A stretch of 18,446 bases of DNA. Origin: JBQTII01 sp052388275. Lineage in GTDB: Bacteria > Actinomycetota > Actinomycetes > Sporichthyales > Sporichthyaceae. Shown piece after piece: positions 1 through 7,115 of this stretch. Position 1 is the first letter of the stretch. The number at the start of each line of letters is the position of its first letter. The stretch spans positions 1 through 18,446 of the forward strand of contig JBQTII010000128.1 of assembly GCA_052388275.1 (NCBI GenBank). The letters run 5' to 3'. The notes under the pieces are model-generated. The model searched no databases, had not been told where the DNA came from, and worked only from the letters and a program-made list of their open reading frames with translations. A program made the position numbers and the translations under genes.

Positions 1-319
1 CGACGTTGCGCAGGCCCTCGCGGACCAGCGCCTGGGCGAGCACGGTCGCGGTGGTGGTGCCGTCACCGGCGACGTCGTCGGTCTTCTTCGCGACTTCCTT
101 GACGAGCTCGGCCCCGATCTTCTCCCACGGGTCCTCGAGCTCGATCTCCTTGGCGATCGACACACCATCGTTGGTGATGGTGGGCGCGCCCCACTTCTTC
201 TCGAGTACGACGTTGCGGCCCCGGGGGCCGAGCGTCACCCGAACGGCGTCGGCGAGCTGGTTCATCCCGCGCTCGAGACCGCGCCGAGCCTCCTCGTTGA
301 AGGCAATGATCTTGGCCAT
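1..319 (-). CDS. groEL: Chaperonin GroEL (60 kDa), N-terminal part only
   Basis: This is the first 106 codons of a class I chaperonin; the gene runs off the left edge of the window. The ATG at 319 follows a clear GGGAGG ribosome binding site 10 nt upstream. The product begins MAKIIAFNEEARRGLERG and contains the nucleotide-pocket segments VTLGPRGRNV, NDGVSIAKEI and GDGTTTATVLAQ, all typical of GroEL. The protein forms the ATP-driven double-ring folding chamber in the cytosol. No groES lies upstream: the next gene on this strand encodes an unrelated flavin-binding protein. In many actinobacteria a lone groEL (groEL2 type) exists beside a separate groES-groEL1 operon, and this layout suggests the lone copy, but the diagnostic C-terminal tail is outside the window. 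The family call is certain; the paralogue class is inferred. Confidence 0.97.
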   Translation of the reverse strand, partial: MAKIIAFNEEARRGLERGMNQLADAVRVTLGPRGRNVVLEKKWGAPTITNDGVSIAKEIELEDPWEKIGAELVKEVAKKTDDVAGDGTTTATVLAQALVREGLRNV

Positions 320-473
320 GCTGGTATTTCCTCCCGGCAATGCCCGTTGCGAACTCGGCTGCGCCGCCTTCGCGGGGGGTGGGACAGGCCGCCTCGGTGC
401 CCGCGACGGACGACCGCAGCCCCGGCGACCCATTCCGCGCCGGAGGCTCCGACCTCACCGGTCGGCCTGTGTG

Positions 474-500
474 TTATCACTCTCCCTAGGGGAGTGCTAG
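474..500. promoter_or_regulatory. CIRCE operator, downstream copy
   Basis: TTATCACTC (474-482), a 9-nt spacer, then GAGTGCTAG (492-500). Each arm matches 8 of 9 positions of the CIRCE consensus TTAGCACTC-N9-GAGTGCTAA, the binding site of the heat-shock repressor HrcA. It lies between the predicted promoter and the groEL start, in the transcribed leader. Confidence 0.92.
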
Positions 501-505
501 TCCAA

Positions 506-534
506 TGATTAGCACTCGAGGCCCGAGAGTGCAA
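506..534 (-). promoter_or_regulatory. Likely groEL promoter
   Basis: On the minus strand TTGCAC (529-534) is followed by a 17-bp spacer and TAATCA (506-511). The spacing suits a housekeeping sigma factor, and the -35 box is close to consensus. The elements overlap the upstream CIRCE copy, so bound HrcA would block polymerase. The implied untranslated leader to the ATG at 319 is roughly 180 nt. The transcription start is inferred. Confidence 0.55.
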
Positions 535-535
535 C
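509..535. promoter_or_regulatory. CIRCE operator, upstream copy
   Basis: TTAGCACTC (509-517) is a perfect left arm. After a 9-nt spacer the right arm GAGTGCAAC (527-535) matches 7 of 9 positions. The centre lies 35 bp from the other CIRCE copy, and this copy overlaps both the -35 and -10 elements. Two CIRCE copies upstream of groEL are known in actinobacteria and fit tight HrcA control. Confidence 0.85.
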
Positions 536-541
536 CTGGGG

Positions 542-1177
542 CTAGGCCTGGTCGTTGCGCTGGGCGGTGACGCCGAAGTAGTCCCCGCCCTTGCGCTTGG
601 CGTCGTCGGTGCCCCAGTCCACCGCCTTGTCCAGCTTGGCCAGGCGGGGGATGTGCTTGGAGCAGTGGATGTAGGCCTCGTGCACGCTGACCTCGACCCA
701 GCGCTCGGGGCGGCGCCCACCCAGGCGGGTCAGGGACTCCAGCAGCGAGACCGTCGTGCGCTCGTCGGCGAGCAGCGACTCGTGCTCGATGATCGCCGCG
801 GCCCCGTTGACGTGCAGCCCGATCATGTCGGTGAAGAAGTCGATGAACAGTAACCCCACGTGGGCGTTCTCGCTGATGTTGCCCAGGCTCGCGTAGACCC
901 CGTTGCCGCGCAGTTCGGGGTAGAGGAGCGTGCGCTCGTCGAGGACCTGCACAAAGCCCGGCTCACCGGCCCGGAAGGAGGAATCGCAGTCCCCGCGGGC
1001 GTCGGCGGTGGAGATGAAGAGCATCTCCTGACGGGCGATGAACTCCCGCATGGCGGCATTGAGGTGATCGAGCACCTGGCGCTCGTAGAACGCCCCGGCG
1101 CGCTCGAGGGCGTCCCACTGCTCCTGGAGGCGATGTTCGCCGTCCGAACCGGGCAGGGCGGGGCCGTCAGTACGCAC
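542..1177 (-). CDS. Pyridoxamine 5'-phosphate oxidase-like flavin-binding protein
   Basis: A 211-residue protein with the split-barrel fold signature of the PNPOx-like family (predicted flavin-nucleotide-binding proteins). Recognisable segments are a strand near residue 53 (MLFISTADARGDCDSS), a central stretch LLYPELRGNGVYASLGNI, and HVGLLFIDFF followed by LHVNGAAAII, the strand pattern that cradles FMN in this family. A later VEVSVHEAYIHCSKHIPRL resembles the segment near the C-terminus of the fold. Such proteins bind FMN or F420 and often reduce or detoxify small molecules; the substrate here cannot be told. The start is a GTG at 1177 without a good ribosome binding site, so it may be leaderless or may begin slightly elsewhere. 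It is followed on the same strand by groEL after a regulated promoter, so it is probably a separate unit. Confidence 0.8.
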   Translation of the reverse strand: MRTDGPALPGSDGEHRLQEQWDALERAGAFYERQVLDHLNAAMREFIARQEMLFISTADARGDCDSSFRAGEPGFVQVLDERTLLYPELRGNGVYASLGNISENAHVGLLFIDFFTDMIGLHVNGAAAIIEHESLLADERTTVSLLESLTRLGGRRPERWVEVSVHEAYIHCSKHIPRLAKLDKAVDWGTDDAKRKGGDYFGVTAQRNDQA

Positions 1178-1209
1178 GAGGCGAGCGTACCGACGACGGA
1201 GTTAGCGAC

Positions 1210-1410
1210 CTAGACGGGCCGAACGGCGTCGGCCTGCGGGCCCTTGGCCCCTTGGGCGATCTCGAACTCCACGCGCTGGCCCTCGTCCAGCGAGCGGTAA
1301 CCGTCCGACTGGATCGCCGAGTAGTGCACGAACACGTCCGCGCCGCCGTCGACGGCGATGAAGCCGAAGCCTTTCTCGGCGTTGAACCATTTGACGGTGC
1401 CCACAGGCAT
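1210..1410 (-). CDS. Cold-shock protein (CspA family)
   Basis: A 66-residue single cold-shock domain. RNP-1 is KGFGFI (residues 13-18) and RNP-2 is DVFVHYSAI (residues 25-33), with the usual GTVKWFN opening and a C-terminus ending DAVRPV. These proteins bind single-stranded RNA or DNA and melt secondary structure during cold shock or growth transitions. The ATG at 1410 is fixed by AGGAG 6 nt upstream; a longer upstream reading in the same frame has no such site and no domain. It lies 106 bp downstream of thrC on the same strand and may be partly co-transcribed, but the hairpin at 1440-1458 could separate the two. A close paralogue lies at 11454-11654. Confidence 0.96.
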   Translation of the reverse strand: MPVGTVKWFNAEKGFGFIAVDGGADVFVHYSAIQSDGYRSLDEGQRVEFEIAQGAKGPQADAVRPV

Positions 1411-1439
1411 GTGTTTCTCCTCTACCGGATCATCCGAAC

Positions 1440-1458
1440 GCGGCGAGGCTATCGCCGC
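1440..1458 (-). other. Hairpin between thrC and the cold-shock gene
   Basis: GCGGCGA (1440-1446) and TCGCCGC (1452-1458) form a perfect 7-bp stem with a 5-nt loop. No T-run follows on the minus strand. It could be a weak terminator for thrC or a structured 5' leader of the cold-shock mRNA; the sequence does not decide between these. Confidence 0.35.
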
Positions 1459-1516
1459 CAGGCCCGCCCGGTGAAGGGGTGCGGTCGTGCGGAAAGGCGC
1501 CAACATCGGGCAGAGC

Positions 1517-2764
1517 TCAGACGCCGGCGGCCCGGTAGGAGGCCATCGTCGCCTTGATCGTCGCGGTGGGCCCGACGTGGGCCGCGATCGCGTCCAGGGT
1601 CTTGAGGCCGTCCCCGGTGTTGAACACCACCGTGTCCGCGTCGGGGTCCAGCTGCCCGGACTTGAGCAGTTTGCACAACGTCGCGATCGTGACTCCGCCC
1701 GCGGTCTCGCCGAAGATGCCCTCAGTGCGGGCGAGCAGCTTCATGCCCTCCACAACCTCGTCGTCGCCCACGTCCTCGACCGCGCCGCCGGTGCGCCGGC
1801 ACACATCGAGCACGTAGGGGCCATCGGCCGGGTTGCCGATCGCGAGGGACTTGGCGATGGTCGCCGGCCGCACCGGGGCGACGAAGTCCCGGCCGTCCTT
1901 GAACGCCACCGAGACCGGCGAACACCCGGTGGCCTGGGCGCCGAAGATCTTGTACTCCGAGTCGGCGACCAGGCCGAGCTTGGCGAACTCGGTGTAGGCC
2001 TTGTCGACCTTGGTCAGCTGCGAGCCGGACGCGATCGGGATGACCGTCTGGGCCGGGATGCGCCAGCCCAGTTGCTCCATGACCTCGTAGCCGAGGGTCT
2101 TGGAGCCCTCGGCGTAGTAGGGGCGGACGTTGACGTTGACGAACGCCCAGTCCTCCTCCTCACCGGCGAGCTCGGAGGCGAGGCGGTTCACGTCGTCGTA
2201 GTTGCCCTCGACCGCGAGCAGCGTGCCCGCATAGACGGCGGTGGTCAGGATCTTCTGCTGCTCCAAATCGGCCGGGATCATCACCACCGAGCGGATCCCG
2301 GCCCGGGCGGCGGCGGCGGCAACCGCGTTGGCCAGGTTTCCCGTCGACGGGCAGGCCAGCACGGTGAAACCGAGCTCGCGGGCGGCGGCCAGCGCGACCG
2401 CGACGACGCGGTCCTTGAAAGAGTGCGTCGGGTTCCCGCTGTCGTCCTTGACCCACAGCGCGCGCATCCCCAGCTCCGCGGCCAGGTTGTCGGCGCGCAC
2501 CAGCTTGTTCCAGCCGGGGTCCAGGCTCTTGGTCGAGGTGACGTGGGCGGGAACCGGGAGCAGGTCCTTGTAGCGCCAGATGTTGTTCGGGCCGGCCTCG
2601 ATGCTTGCGCGCGAGATGGGCGGGAAATCGTAGGCGACCTCGAGGGGGCCGAAACACTCACCGCAGGCGTAGAGCGGACCGATGTCGTAGGTCTGACCGC
2701 ACTCGCGACAGGACAGGCCGATGGCGGGGCCGAGCAGGCGTGCGGTGGGGGTAGCTGTGCTCAC
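1517..2764 (-). CDS. thrC: Threonine synthase
   Basis: A 415-residue PLP-dependent enzyme (fold type II) that converts O-phosphohomoserine to L-threonine and phosphate. An N-terminal zinc-ribbon-like segment has four cysteines (C19, C22, C34, C37) as in archaeal-type and some bacterial threonine synthases. The PLP lysine is K117 in NPTHSFKDR, and the phosphate-binding loop is CPSTGNLANA. IASGSQLTKV and FGAQATGCSPV are further family motifs. Length is normal. The GTG at 2764 has an AGGAGAGG ribosome binding site that overlaps the 3' strand of the upstream riboswitch P1 helix, so translation is probably controlled by S-adenosylmethionine. It is divergent from gpgS. No hom or thrB is nearby in this window. 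The family call is firm; a threonine-synthase paralogue with a changed substrate cannot be excluded, given the riboswitch. Confidence 0.95.
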   Translation of the reverse strand: MSTATPTARLLGPAIGLSCRECGQTYDIGPLYACGECFGPLEVAYDFPPISRASIEAGPNNIWRYKDLLPVPAHVTSTKSLDPGWNKLVRADNLAAELGMRALWVKDDSGNPTHSFKDRVVAVALAAARELGFTVLACPSTGNLANAVAAAAARAGIRSVVMIPADLEQQKILTTAVYAGTLLAVEGNYDDVNRLASELAGEEEDWAFVNVNVRPYYAEGSKTLGYEVMEQLGWRIPAQTVIPIASGSQLTKVDKAYTEFAKLGLVADSEYKIFGAQATGCSPVSVAFKDGRDFVAPVRPATIAKSLAIGNPADGPYVLDVCRRTGGAVEDVGDDEVVEGMKLLARTEGIFGETAGGVTIATLCKLLKSGQLDPDADTVVFNTGDGLKTLDAIAAHVGPTATIKATMASYRAAGV

Positions 2765-2775
2765 GTGGTCCTCTC

Positions 2776-2908
2776 CTCATCTTCCCCGAAAGTCAGAATC
2801 GACCTCCGGGACGGAGTTGGCACCGTCTCCTGCCCACACAGTGATGCGAGGGTGGCAGGTGGTTGCCGGGGCTTCACAGAGCCGTTCTCTCAGCCCCTCT
2901 GGATGAAT
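2776..2908 (-). promoter_or_regulatory. SAM-I (S-box) riboswitch upstream of thrC
   Basis: The minus strand carries the S-box core in order. P1 5' strand TTCATC is followed by CAGAG, and P2 has GGGGC pairing with GCCCC around an internal GAGAGAAC segment. Then come the invariant GGCAACC, a P3 stem CCTGCC/GGCAGG, the GGTGCCAACTCC segment, a 10-bp P4 (CCCGGAGGTC pairing with GACTTTCGGG, with wobbles), and AGATGAG closing P1. These match the SAM-I consensus in order and spacing. P1's 3' strand (2776-2781) directly abuts and overlaps the AGGAGAGG ribosome binding site of thrC (2770-2777), so a translational off-switch is the simplest reading. There is no separate terminator hairpin with a T-run. 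Confidence 0.9.
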
Positions 2909-2974
2909 GTCTTAAGTTGTGGCGTTCACTGTAGACGAGGATTGCGGCGCCCCTGACATCGCGCTCCCCACCCC

Positions 2975-3055
2975 CAGTGCAACGACACTGCCAACGGCTC
3001 CCGTATCCCCGTCGGCGACGAAGGAGCCGTTGCAGTGTCAGGCCGACGGAGAGGA
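2975..3055 (+). promoter_or_regulatory. Structured gpgS 5' leader with predicted pseudoknot
   Basis: Arms 2984-3001 and 3023-3039 form a 17-bp near-perfect inverted repeat (one bulged C) around a 21-nt loop. In the loop, CCGTCGGC (3009-3016) is exactly complementary to GCCGACGG (3042-3049), which begins 3 nt after the stem and runs into the GGAGAGG ribosome binding site of gpgS. An upstream CAGTGCAACG (2975-2984) imperfectly repeats the left arm and could compete for the right arm. The pairings are read directly from the sequence; a role as an mRNA switch is inferred, and a DNA operator is possible. I do not recognise it as a known RNA family. Confidence 0.5.
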
Positions 3056-3060
3056 CCCAC

Positions 3061-4059
3061 GTGCAGCCTGCCATCGAGGCATGGTTCACCCGCGCCACCA
3101 GCACCCTGCGGGACTGGCCGGTGGGGGCCCTCGCCGCGGCCAAGGCCCGCGCCGGACTGAGCGTGAGCGTGGTGTTACCCGCCCTGAACGAGGAAGCCAC
3201 GGTCGGCGCCATCGTGAGCGCGATCCACCGGGAGCTGGTCGAGAAAGCCGCCTTGGTTGATGAACTGCTCGTGGTGGACTCCGGCTCCACCGACCGCACG
3301 GCCGCGGTGGCCGCCGCCGCCGGGGCGCGGGTGATCGCCCGCGACGAGATCCTGCCGCGGGTGCCCAGCCTGCCGGGCAAGGGCGAGGTCCTGTGGCGGT
3401 CGCTGCACGCGACCACGGGCGACTTGGTGGTGTTCATCGACGCCGACCTGGAGTTGTTCTGCCCGGACATCGTCGCGGGCCTGCTCGGCCCGCTGCTCTT
3501 CGATCCCGGCGTGGACCTGGTCAAGGGCATGTACGAACGACCGCTGCGCGGGGGCGCCACCGTGCTGCCCGCCGGTGGCGGGCGGGTCACCGAACTGGTG
3601 GCCCGCCCGCTGCTGAATTTGCACTGGCCCGACCTGGTCGGCGTCGTGCAGCCACTGGCCGGGGAGTACGCCGCCCGGCGCACCCTGCTCGAGCAACTCC
3701 CGTTTCCCTGCGGTTACGGGGTGGAGCTGGCGATGCTGATCGACACCCTGGCGGTGTCCGGTCTGGACGCCATCGCGCAGGTCGACCTGGGCCGGCGCCA
3801 CCACCGCCACCAGGACGACGCCGCGCTGGGCCGGATGGCGGCGCAGATCTGGCAGGCGGCCTTGGGCCGCATCGACCGCGATCCACCGCCGCGGGCCCGG
3901 ACCCATGCCCCGGCCACGCTCACCCAGTACACCCGGATCGAGGGGGCGATCGAGGCCGACACCCACGACGTCACCGCCCGCGAGCGCCCACCGATGCTCA
4001 CCGTGCCCGAGTACGTCGCCCGCCGCTCCGCGCAGGCCGCCCGCATCCGCACCGCCTGA
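3061..4059 (+). CDS. gpgS: Glucosyl-3-phosphoglycerate synthase
   Basis: A 332-residue GT-A glycosyltransferase of the GpgS (GT81) type. It would transfer glucose from NDP-glucose to 3-phosphoglycerate, the first step toward glucosylglycerate and, in mycobacteria, methylglucose lipopolysaccharide. Family features are VVLPALNEE (37-45), VDSGSTDRT (72-80), the LPGKGEVLWRSL segment, the metal-binding D127-A-D129 in VVFIDADLE, a VDLVKGMYERP segment, and the C-terminal QPLAGEYAARR and CGYGVELAMLID segments. M. tuberculosis GpgS is of similar length. The GTG at 3061 is chosen because GGAGAGGACCCAC precedes it; the frame stays open upstream, but that part overlaps the structured leader. It is convergent with the molybdopterin oxidoreductase and divergent from thrC, so it is probably a single-gene unit. 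Confidence 0.93.
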   Translation: MQPAIEAWFTRATSTLRDWPVGALAAAKARAGLSVSVVLPALNEEATVGAIVSAIHRELVEKAALVDELLVVDSGSTDRTAAVAAAAGARVIARDEILPRVPSLPGKGEVLWRSLHATTGDLVVFIDADLELFCPDIVAGLLGPLLFDPGVDLVKGMYERPLRGGATVLPAGGGRVTELVARPLLNLHWPDLVGVVQPLAGEYAARRTLLEQLPFPCGYGVELAMLIDTLAVSGLDAIAQVDLGRRHHRHQDDAALGRMAAQIWQAALGRIDRDPPPRARTHAPATLTQYTRIEGAIEADTHDVTARERPPMLTVPEYVARRSAQAARIRTA

Positions 4060-4065
4060 TCCCTT

Positions 4066-4109
4066 GCGTCCGAACAACTGGCTGCTATAGCGACCACCCC
4101 TTCGGACGC
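4066..4109. terminator. Inverted repeat between convergent gpgS and oxidoreductase genes
   Basis: GCGTCCGAA (4066-4074) and TTCGGACGC (4101-4109) are perfect 9-bp arms separated by 26 nt. They begin 7 bp after the gpgS stop codon and end 25 bp before the stop of the convergent gene. The position suits a bidirectional terminator, but there is no T-run and the loop is long. Confidence 0.45.
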
Positions 4110-4133
4110 TAGAGATGGGCGGGGGCACTAGAA

Positions 4134-6413
4134 CTAGACGGGGCCGAAGGAGTCCCGCGCGGTCCCGGGGCCGGAGAGTCGGCGCCGATCCAGGCCGGAG
4201 CGCCGGTCCGGCAGTGGCTGCTCCCCCTCGGGCGCATCGCCGGCGTGCGGGCTGACCGTCACCGGCACCGCGCTGAGCACCGCGTTCCCCGAGAGCGCGT
4301 CCACGACCGCGTCGTCAGTGAGCGCATTGGCGTTGACCCCCGGGCGTTCTGCGGCCACCCGCAGGCGCGCCTGGGGCTCGTCGTGGCCCCATCCATGCGG
4401 CAGTGACACCAGGCCTGGTGGGATCTCGGCGCTGATCTCGACACTGGCCACCACCTGCCCCGCCGCAGAGGCGACCAAGGCCCGGCCACCGTTGCGCAAC
4501 CCCAGTGAGTAGGCGTCAGTTTCGTTCACCTGCAGCGTGCACCGGCGGGCCCCGGCGATCATCGTGGGCAGGTTGTGCAGCCAGGAGTTGTTCGAGCGCA
4601 GGTGCCGTCGGCCGACGAGGAGCAGACCCCCCTCGGGCGGAGCATCCAGGCTGTCGCGCAGCAGGCGACCGGCCGCCATCAGGTCCGCAGGGGCGAGGTG
4701 CACCCGTCCATTGACCGTGGCCACGACCGCACGCAGCCGGGGCTGGAGGGCGCCGAGGTCCAGTCCGTGCGGGCTCAGCTGCAGATGCTCGAGCGTGAGC
4801 TCGTACGGCCCCGCACGCAGCAGCAGGTCCACCAGTCGCTCCGGCCCGCACAGATCCCCCGCCGCCTCATCGAGATCGACCTTGAGCCTGGCCGCGGCCG
4901 CCCGCGCCCACGCATCGTCGAGGGGGGCCAGCTCTGTGTCGGGGTCGCCCGTGGCCGCGATCGCGGCCAAACGCAGCAGGGTCTCCCACTCCGGGTTCAT
5001 CCCCAAGGGCAGGGCAAGAACAGGTGCGGAGTAGTTCGCGGTGTTGCGGCACGCAAACTGATAGTGAATCAGATCGTAGTGAGATCGTTCCAGTACAGAC
5101 GGAACGGGCAGCACGACGTCGGCCAGTGCCGAGGTCTCATTGACATAGGCGTCGACACAGACCATCAGGTCGAGCGAGGTCAGCGCGGCACGCAGCCGCC
5201 CGGAATTGGGCACCGAACGCATCGGGTTTGCGCCGACGGTGATCAGCGCCCGAATCCGCCCGGACCCGGCGGTGTCGATCTCCTCAGCCAACGCGGCGCT
5301 CGGGTACTCCCCGCACAAGACCGGCAAGCCACGAACCCGGGTGCATTCGGTGTCGAGGGAGAACGGCAGCGGGTGCGCTCCGAACCCCAAGTCGACCACC
5401 GCGCGGTGCCCGGGCAGGGGGAACATCGCGCCCCCGGGTGAATCCAGGTTGCCGGTGACGGTGTTCAGCACGTCGATCAGCCAGGCAGTCACCGTGGCAT
5501 GCGGGCCGGTGGCGACGCCAATATGCCCATGGACCACCCCCGCCGGCGCCAAGGCCAGCTCCCGGGCGATGCGACGCATCGCACCGGGGTCGATCCCGGT
5601 GCGCTGCGCCACTCGTGACGGGGTGAAGGCAGACGCGAGTCCGGCGATCGCCTCTACTCCCTCGACGAGGCCGGCGGCGGATCCGAGGTCCAGACGGTCC
5701 TCAGCCACCAGCACGTTGAGCAGGCCGAGCAACAGCAGCGCATCCGTGCCCGGCCGGATGCCCAGGTGCTCGTCGGCGCTGTCCGCGGTCGCCGTGCGGC
5801 GCGGATCCACCACGACCACCCGCCCACCCCGGCGTCGAATCGCCCGCAGCCGCGCCCGCAGATCCGGCGCGGTGAGCATGCCGCCGTTGGAGACCACCGG
5901 GTTGGCCCCCAGCATGAGCAGGAAATCGGTGCGGTCGATGTCGGGGACGGCGATCGCGGCCGGGTCGCCGAACATCAAGCCCGCCGCAACCTGGCGAGCG
6001 CGCACGTGCAGCGACGCGGCGGAGAACACCCGAGAGGTGCCCAGCGCGGCGATCAGCGCGGGCGTGTACAGGACCGGGCCCAGGGCGTGGCCGGCCGCGG
6101 AGCCGGAGAACACCGCCACCGCATCCGGGCCCCAGCGCTGCTGCAGCGCCGGGAGGCGGCTGGCCACCTCGGCGAACGCCTCACCCCAGGAGGCCTCGAC
6201 GAGGGTCCCGCCGCGGCGCACCAGAGGCGTGCGAAGCCGATCGGGGTCGGTGTGCAGGCCCTTGAGTGCGACGCCCTTGGGACAGAGGAATCCGGCGGAG
6301 AAGACGTCCTCGGCGTCGCCCCGGATGTCGAGCACAGCTCCGGCAGAGTCCAGGGTCACCGCCAGGCCGCAGGTGGCCTCGCACAGCGGGCAGGTGCGCG
6401 CGAGCGTGGCCAT
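4134..6413 (-). CDS. Molybdopterin-dependent oxidoreductase (formate dehydrogenase/nitrate reductase superfamily)
   Basis: A 759-residue catalytic subunit of the DMSO-reductase superfamily. The N-terminus holds a [4Fe-4S] site with C8, C11, C15 and C44 (CPLCEATCG to GFLCPKG), followed by the molybdopterin domains (MLGANPVVSNGGM, VVVDPRRT, ITVGANPMRSVPN) and the C-terminal pterin-binding domain (LPHGWGHDE, GVNANALTDD). Around residues 130-138, where the metal ligand usually lies, there is no cysteine or selenocysteine codon; Ser131 or Ser134 could be a ligand. There is no Tat signal, so the enzyme should be cytoplasmic. A polar, Arg-rich tail of about 30 residues follows the last domain. No electron-transfer subunit, cofactor gene or fdhD is adjacent. 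The ATG at 6413 starts directly at the cluster motif. The substrate is unknown. Confidence 0.9.
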   Translation of the reverse strand: MATLARTCPLCEATCGLAVTLDSAGAVLDIRGDAEDVFSAGFLCPKGVALKGLHTDPDRLRTPLVRRGGTLVEASWGEAFAEVASRLPALQQRWGPDAVAVFSGSAAGHALGPVLYTPALIAALGTSRVFSAASLHVRARQVAAGLMFGDPAAIAVPDIDRTDFLLMLGANPVVSNGGMLTAPDLRARLRAIRRRGGRVVVVDPRRTATADSADEHLGIRPGTDALLLLGLLNVLVAEDRLDLGSAAGLVEGVEAIAGLASAFTPSRVAQRTGIDPGAMRRIARELALAPAGVVHGHIGVATGPHATVTAWLIDVLNTVTGNLDSPGGAMFPLPGHRAVVDLGFGAHPLPFSLDTECTRVRGLPVLCGEYPSAALAEEIDTAGSGRIRALITVGANPMRSVPNSGRLRAALTSLDLMVCVDAYVNETSALADVVLPVPSVLERSHYDLIHYQFACRNTANYSAPVLALPLGMNPEWETLLRLAAIAATGDPDTELAPLDDAWARAAAARLKVDLDEAAGDLCGPERLVDLLLRAGPYELTLEHLQLSPHGLDLGALQPRLRAVVATVNGRVHLAPADLMAAGRLLRDSLDAPPEGGLLLVGRRHLRSNNSWLHNLPTMIAGARRCTLQVNETDAYSLGLRNGGRALVASAAGQVVASVEISAEIPPGLVSLPHGWGHDEPQARLRVAAERPGVNANALTDDAVVDALSGNAVLSAVPVTVSPHAGDAPEGEQPLPDRRSGLDRRRLSGPGTARDSFGPV

Positions 6414-6513
6414 CGTCCCGTTCTACCGCCGGATGCGCAGCGCGCAGCCCCGCAGCGGCCCCGGAACTGCGCAAGCTTGCTCAAGCATTCAGGAATGACA
6501 TGGCCAACGGCCC

Positions 6514-7101
6514 TTACCCGCGGCGGAAGTCTCCGGCCAGGATCACGGTCAGCGCGTCGTCGGGGACGCCCGCGAAGGACGGGCGGATCCGGCCAACCTG
6601 GGAGAACTCCGCCATCAGCGCCCGTGCCGCATCCTTCATCCCGCGCGGGTAGTACACGGTCGTGGCGGGAACGTTCCCGACCCAGTCCCCCACCGCCCGA
6701 ACCGTCCACTCGCTCTCCCGCAGTTGCGCCCGGAAGCTCGCGGCCAACCCACCGCGGCCGGTCTGATTGAGGATCACCACCGGTGAGCGACGCTTGTCGG
6801 CAGCTGAGAGCGCGATCACCGACGTGCTGGGTGCCGCTTGCGGTTCGGAGGGTACGGGCGAGGGCTGGTCAGCGGGCGCGGCCGGCGGGGAATCCAAGGG
6901 ACCGGGCACCGCCGCCGCCTCGGTTTGAACGCCGCCGACCGTGGGCGGCGCCTGTGCCGCGGCCAGGGCAGCGGCTGGCACCTGAGCGTCGTCGCCGCCC
7001 CGGCCGAAGCCGAGGATCAGGACTCCGACGAGGCCCACAACGGCCGTGGTGGCCACCACAGCGGAACCGAGGAGCGCAGCGGGGCGCACGGAGTCGACCA
7101 C
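6514..7101 (-). CDS. VirR-like membrane protein with LytR_C domain
   Basis: About 195 residues. A hydrophobic segment near the N-terminus (AALLGSAVVATTAVVGLVGV) is the only membrane span. A Pro/Ala-rich extracytoplasmic linker and a C-terminal LytR/CpsA/Psr C-terminal domain (VVILNQTGRGGLA to LTVILAGDF) follow. In M. tuberculosis the equivalent pair is Rv0430 (DUF3263) and Rv0431 (VirR, a cell-wall-associated regulator of vesicle release); the same order here supports orthology. The start is uncertain: GTG at 7101 or 7089, neither with a strong ribosome binding site, 14-26 nt after the stop of the DUF3263 gene, so translational coupling is likely. The open frame extends far upstream, but only as the shadow of that gene. 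Confidence 0.82.
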   Translation of the reverse strand: MVDSVRPAALLGSAVVATTAVVGLVGVLILGFGRGGDDAQVPAAALAAAQAPPTVGGVQTEAAAVPGPLDSPPAAPADQPSPVPSEPQAAPSTSVIALSAADKRRSPVVILNQTGRGGLAASFRAQLRESEWTVRAVGDWVGNVPATTVYYPRGMKDAARALMAEFSQVGRIRPSFAGVPDDALTVILAGDFRRG

Positions 7102-7115
7102 GACCGGGTCGGCGC

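Noticed and set aside
1487..2956. A 489-codon open frame on the plus strand opposite thrC
   Set aside because: It is antisense to a clear threonine synthase, has low-complexity Arg/Gly/Val/Asp composition and no family features; high GC keeps this frame open by chance.
5206..6770. Long plus-strand frames opposite the oxidoreductase and virR-like genes
   Set aside because: Composition is Arg/Pro/Ser/Ala noise, and both lie opposite genes with recognisable motifs.
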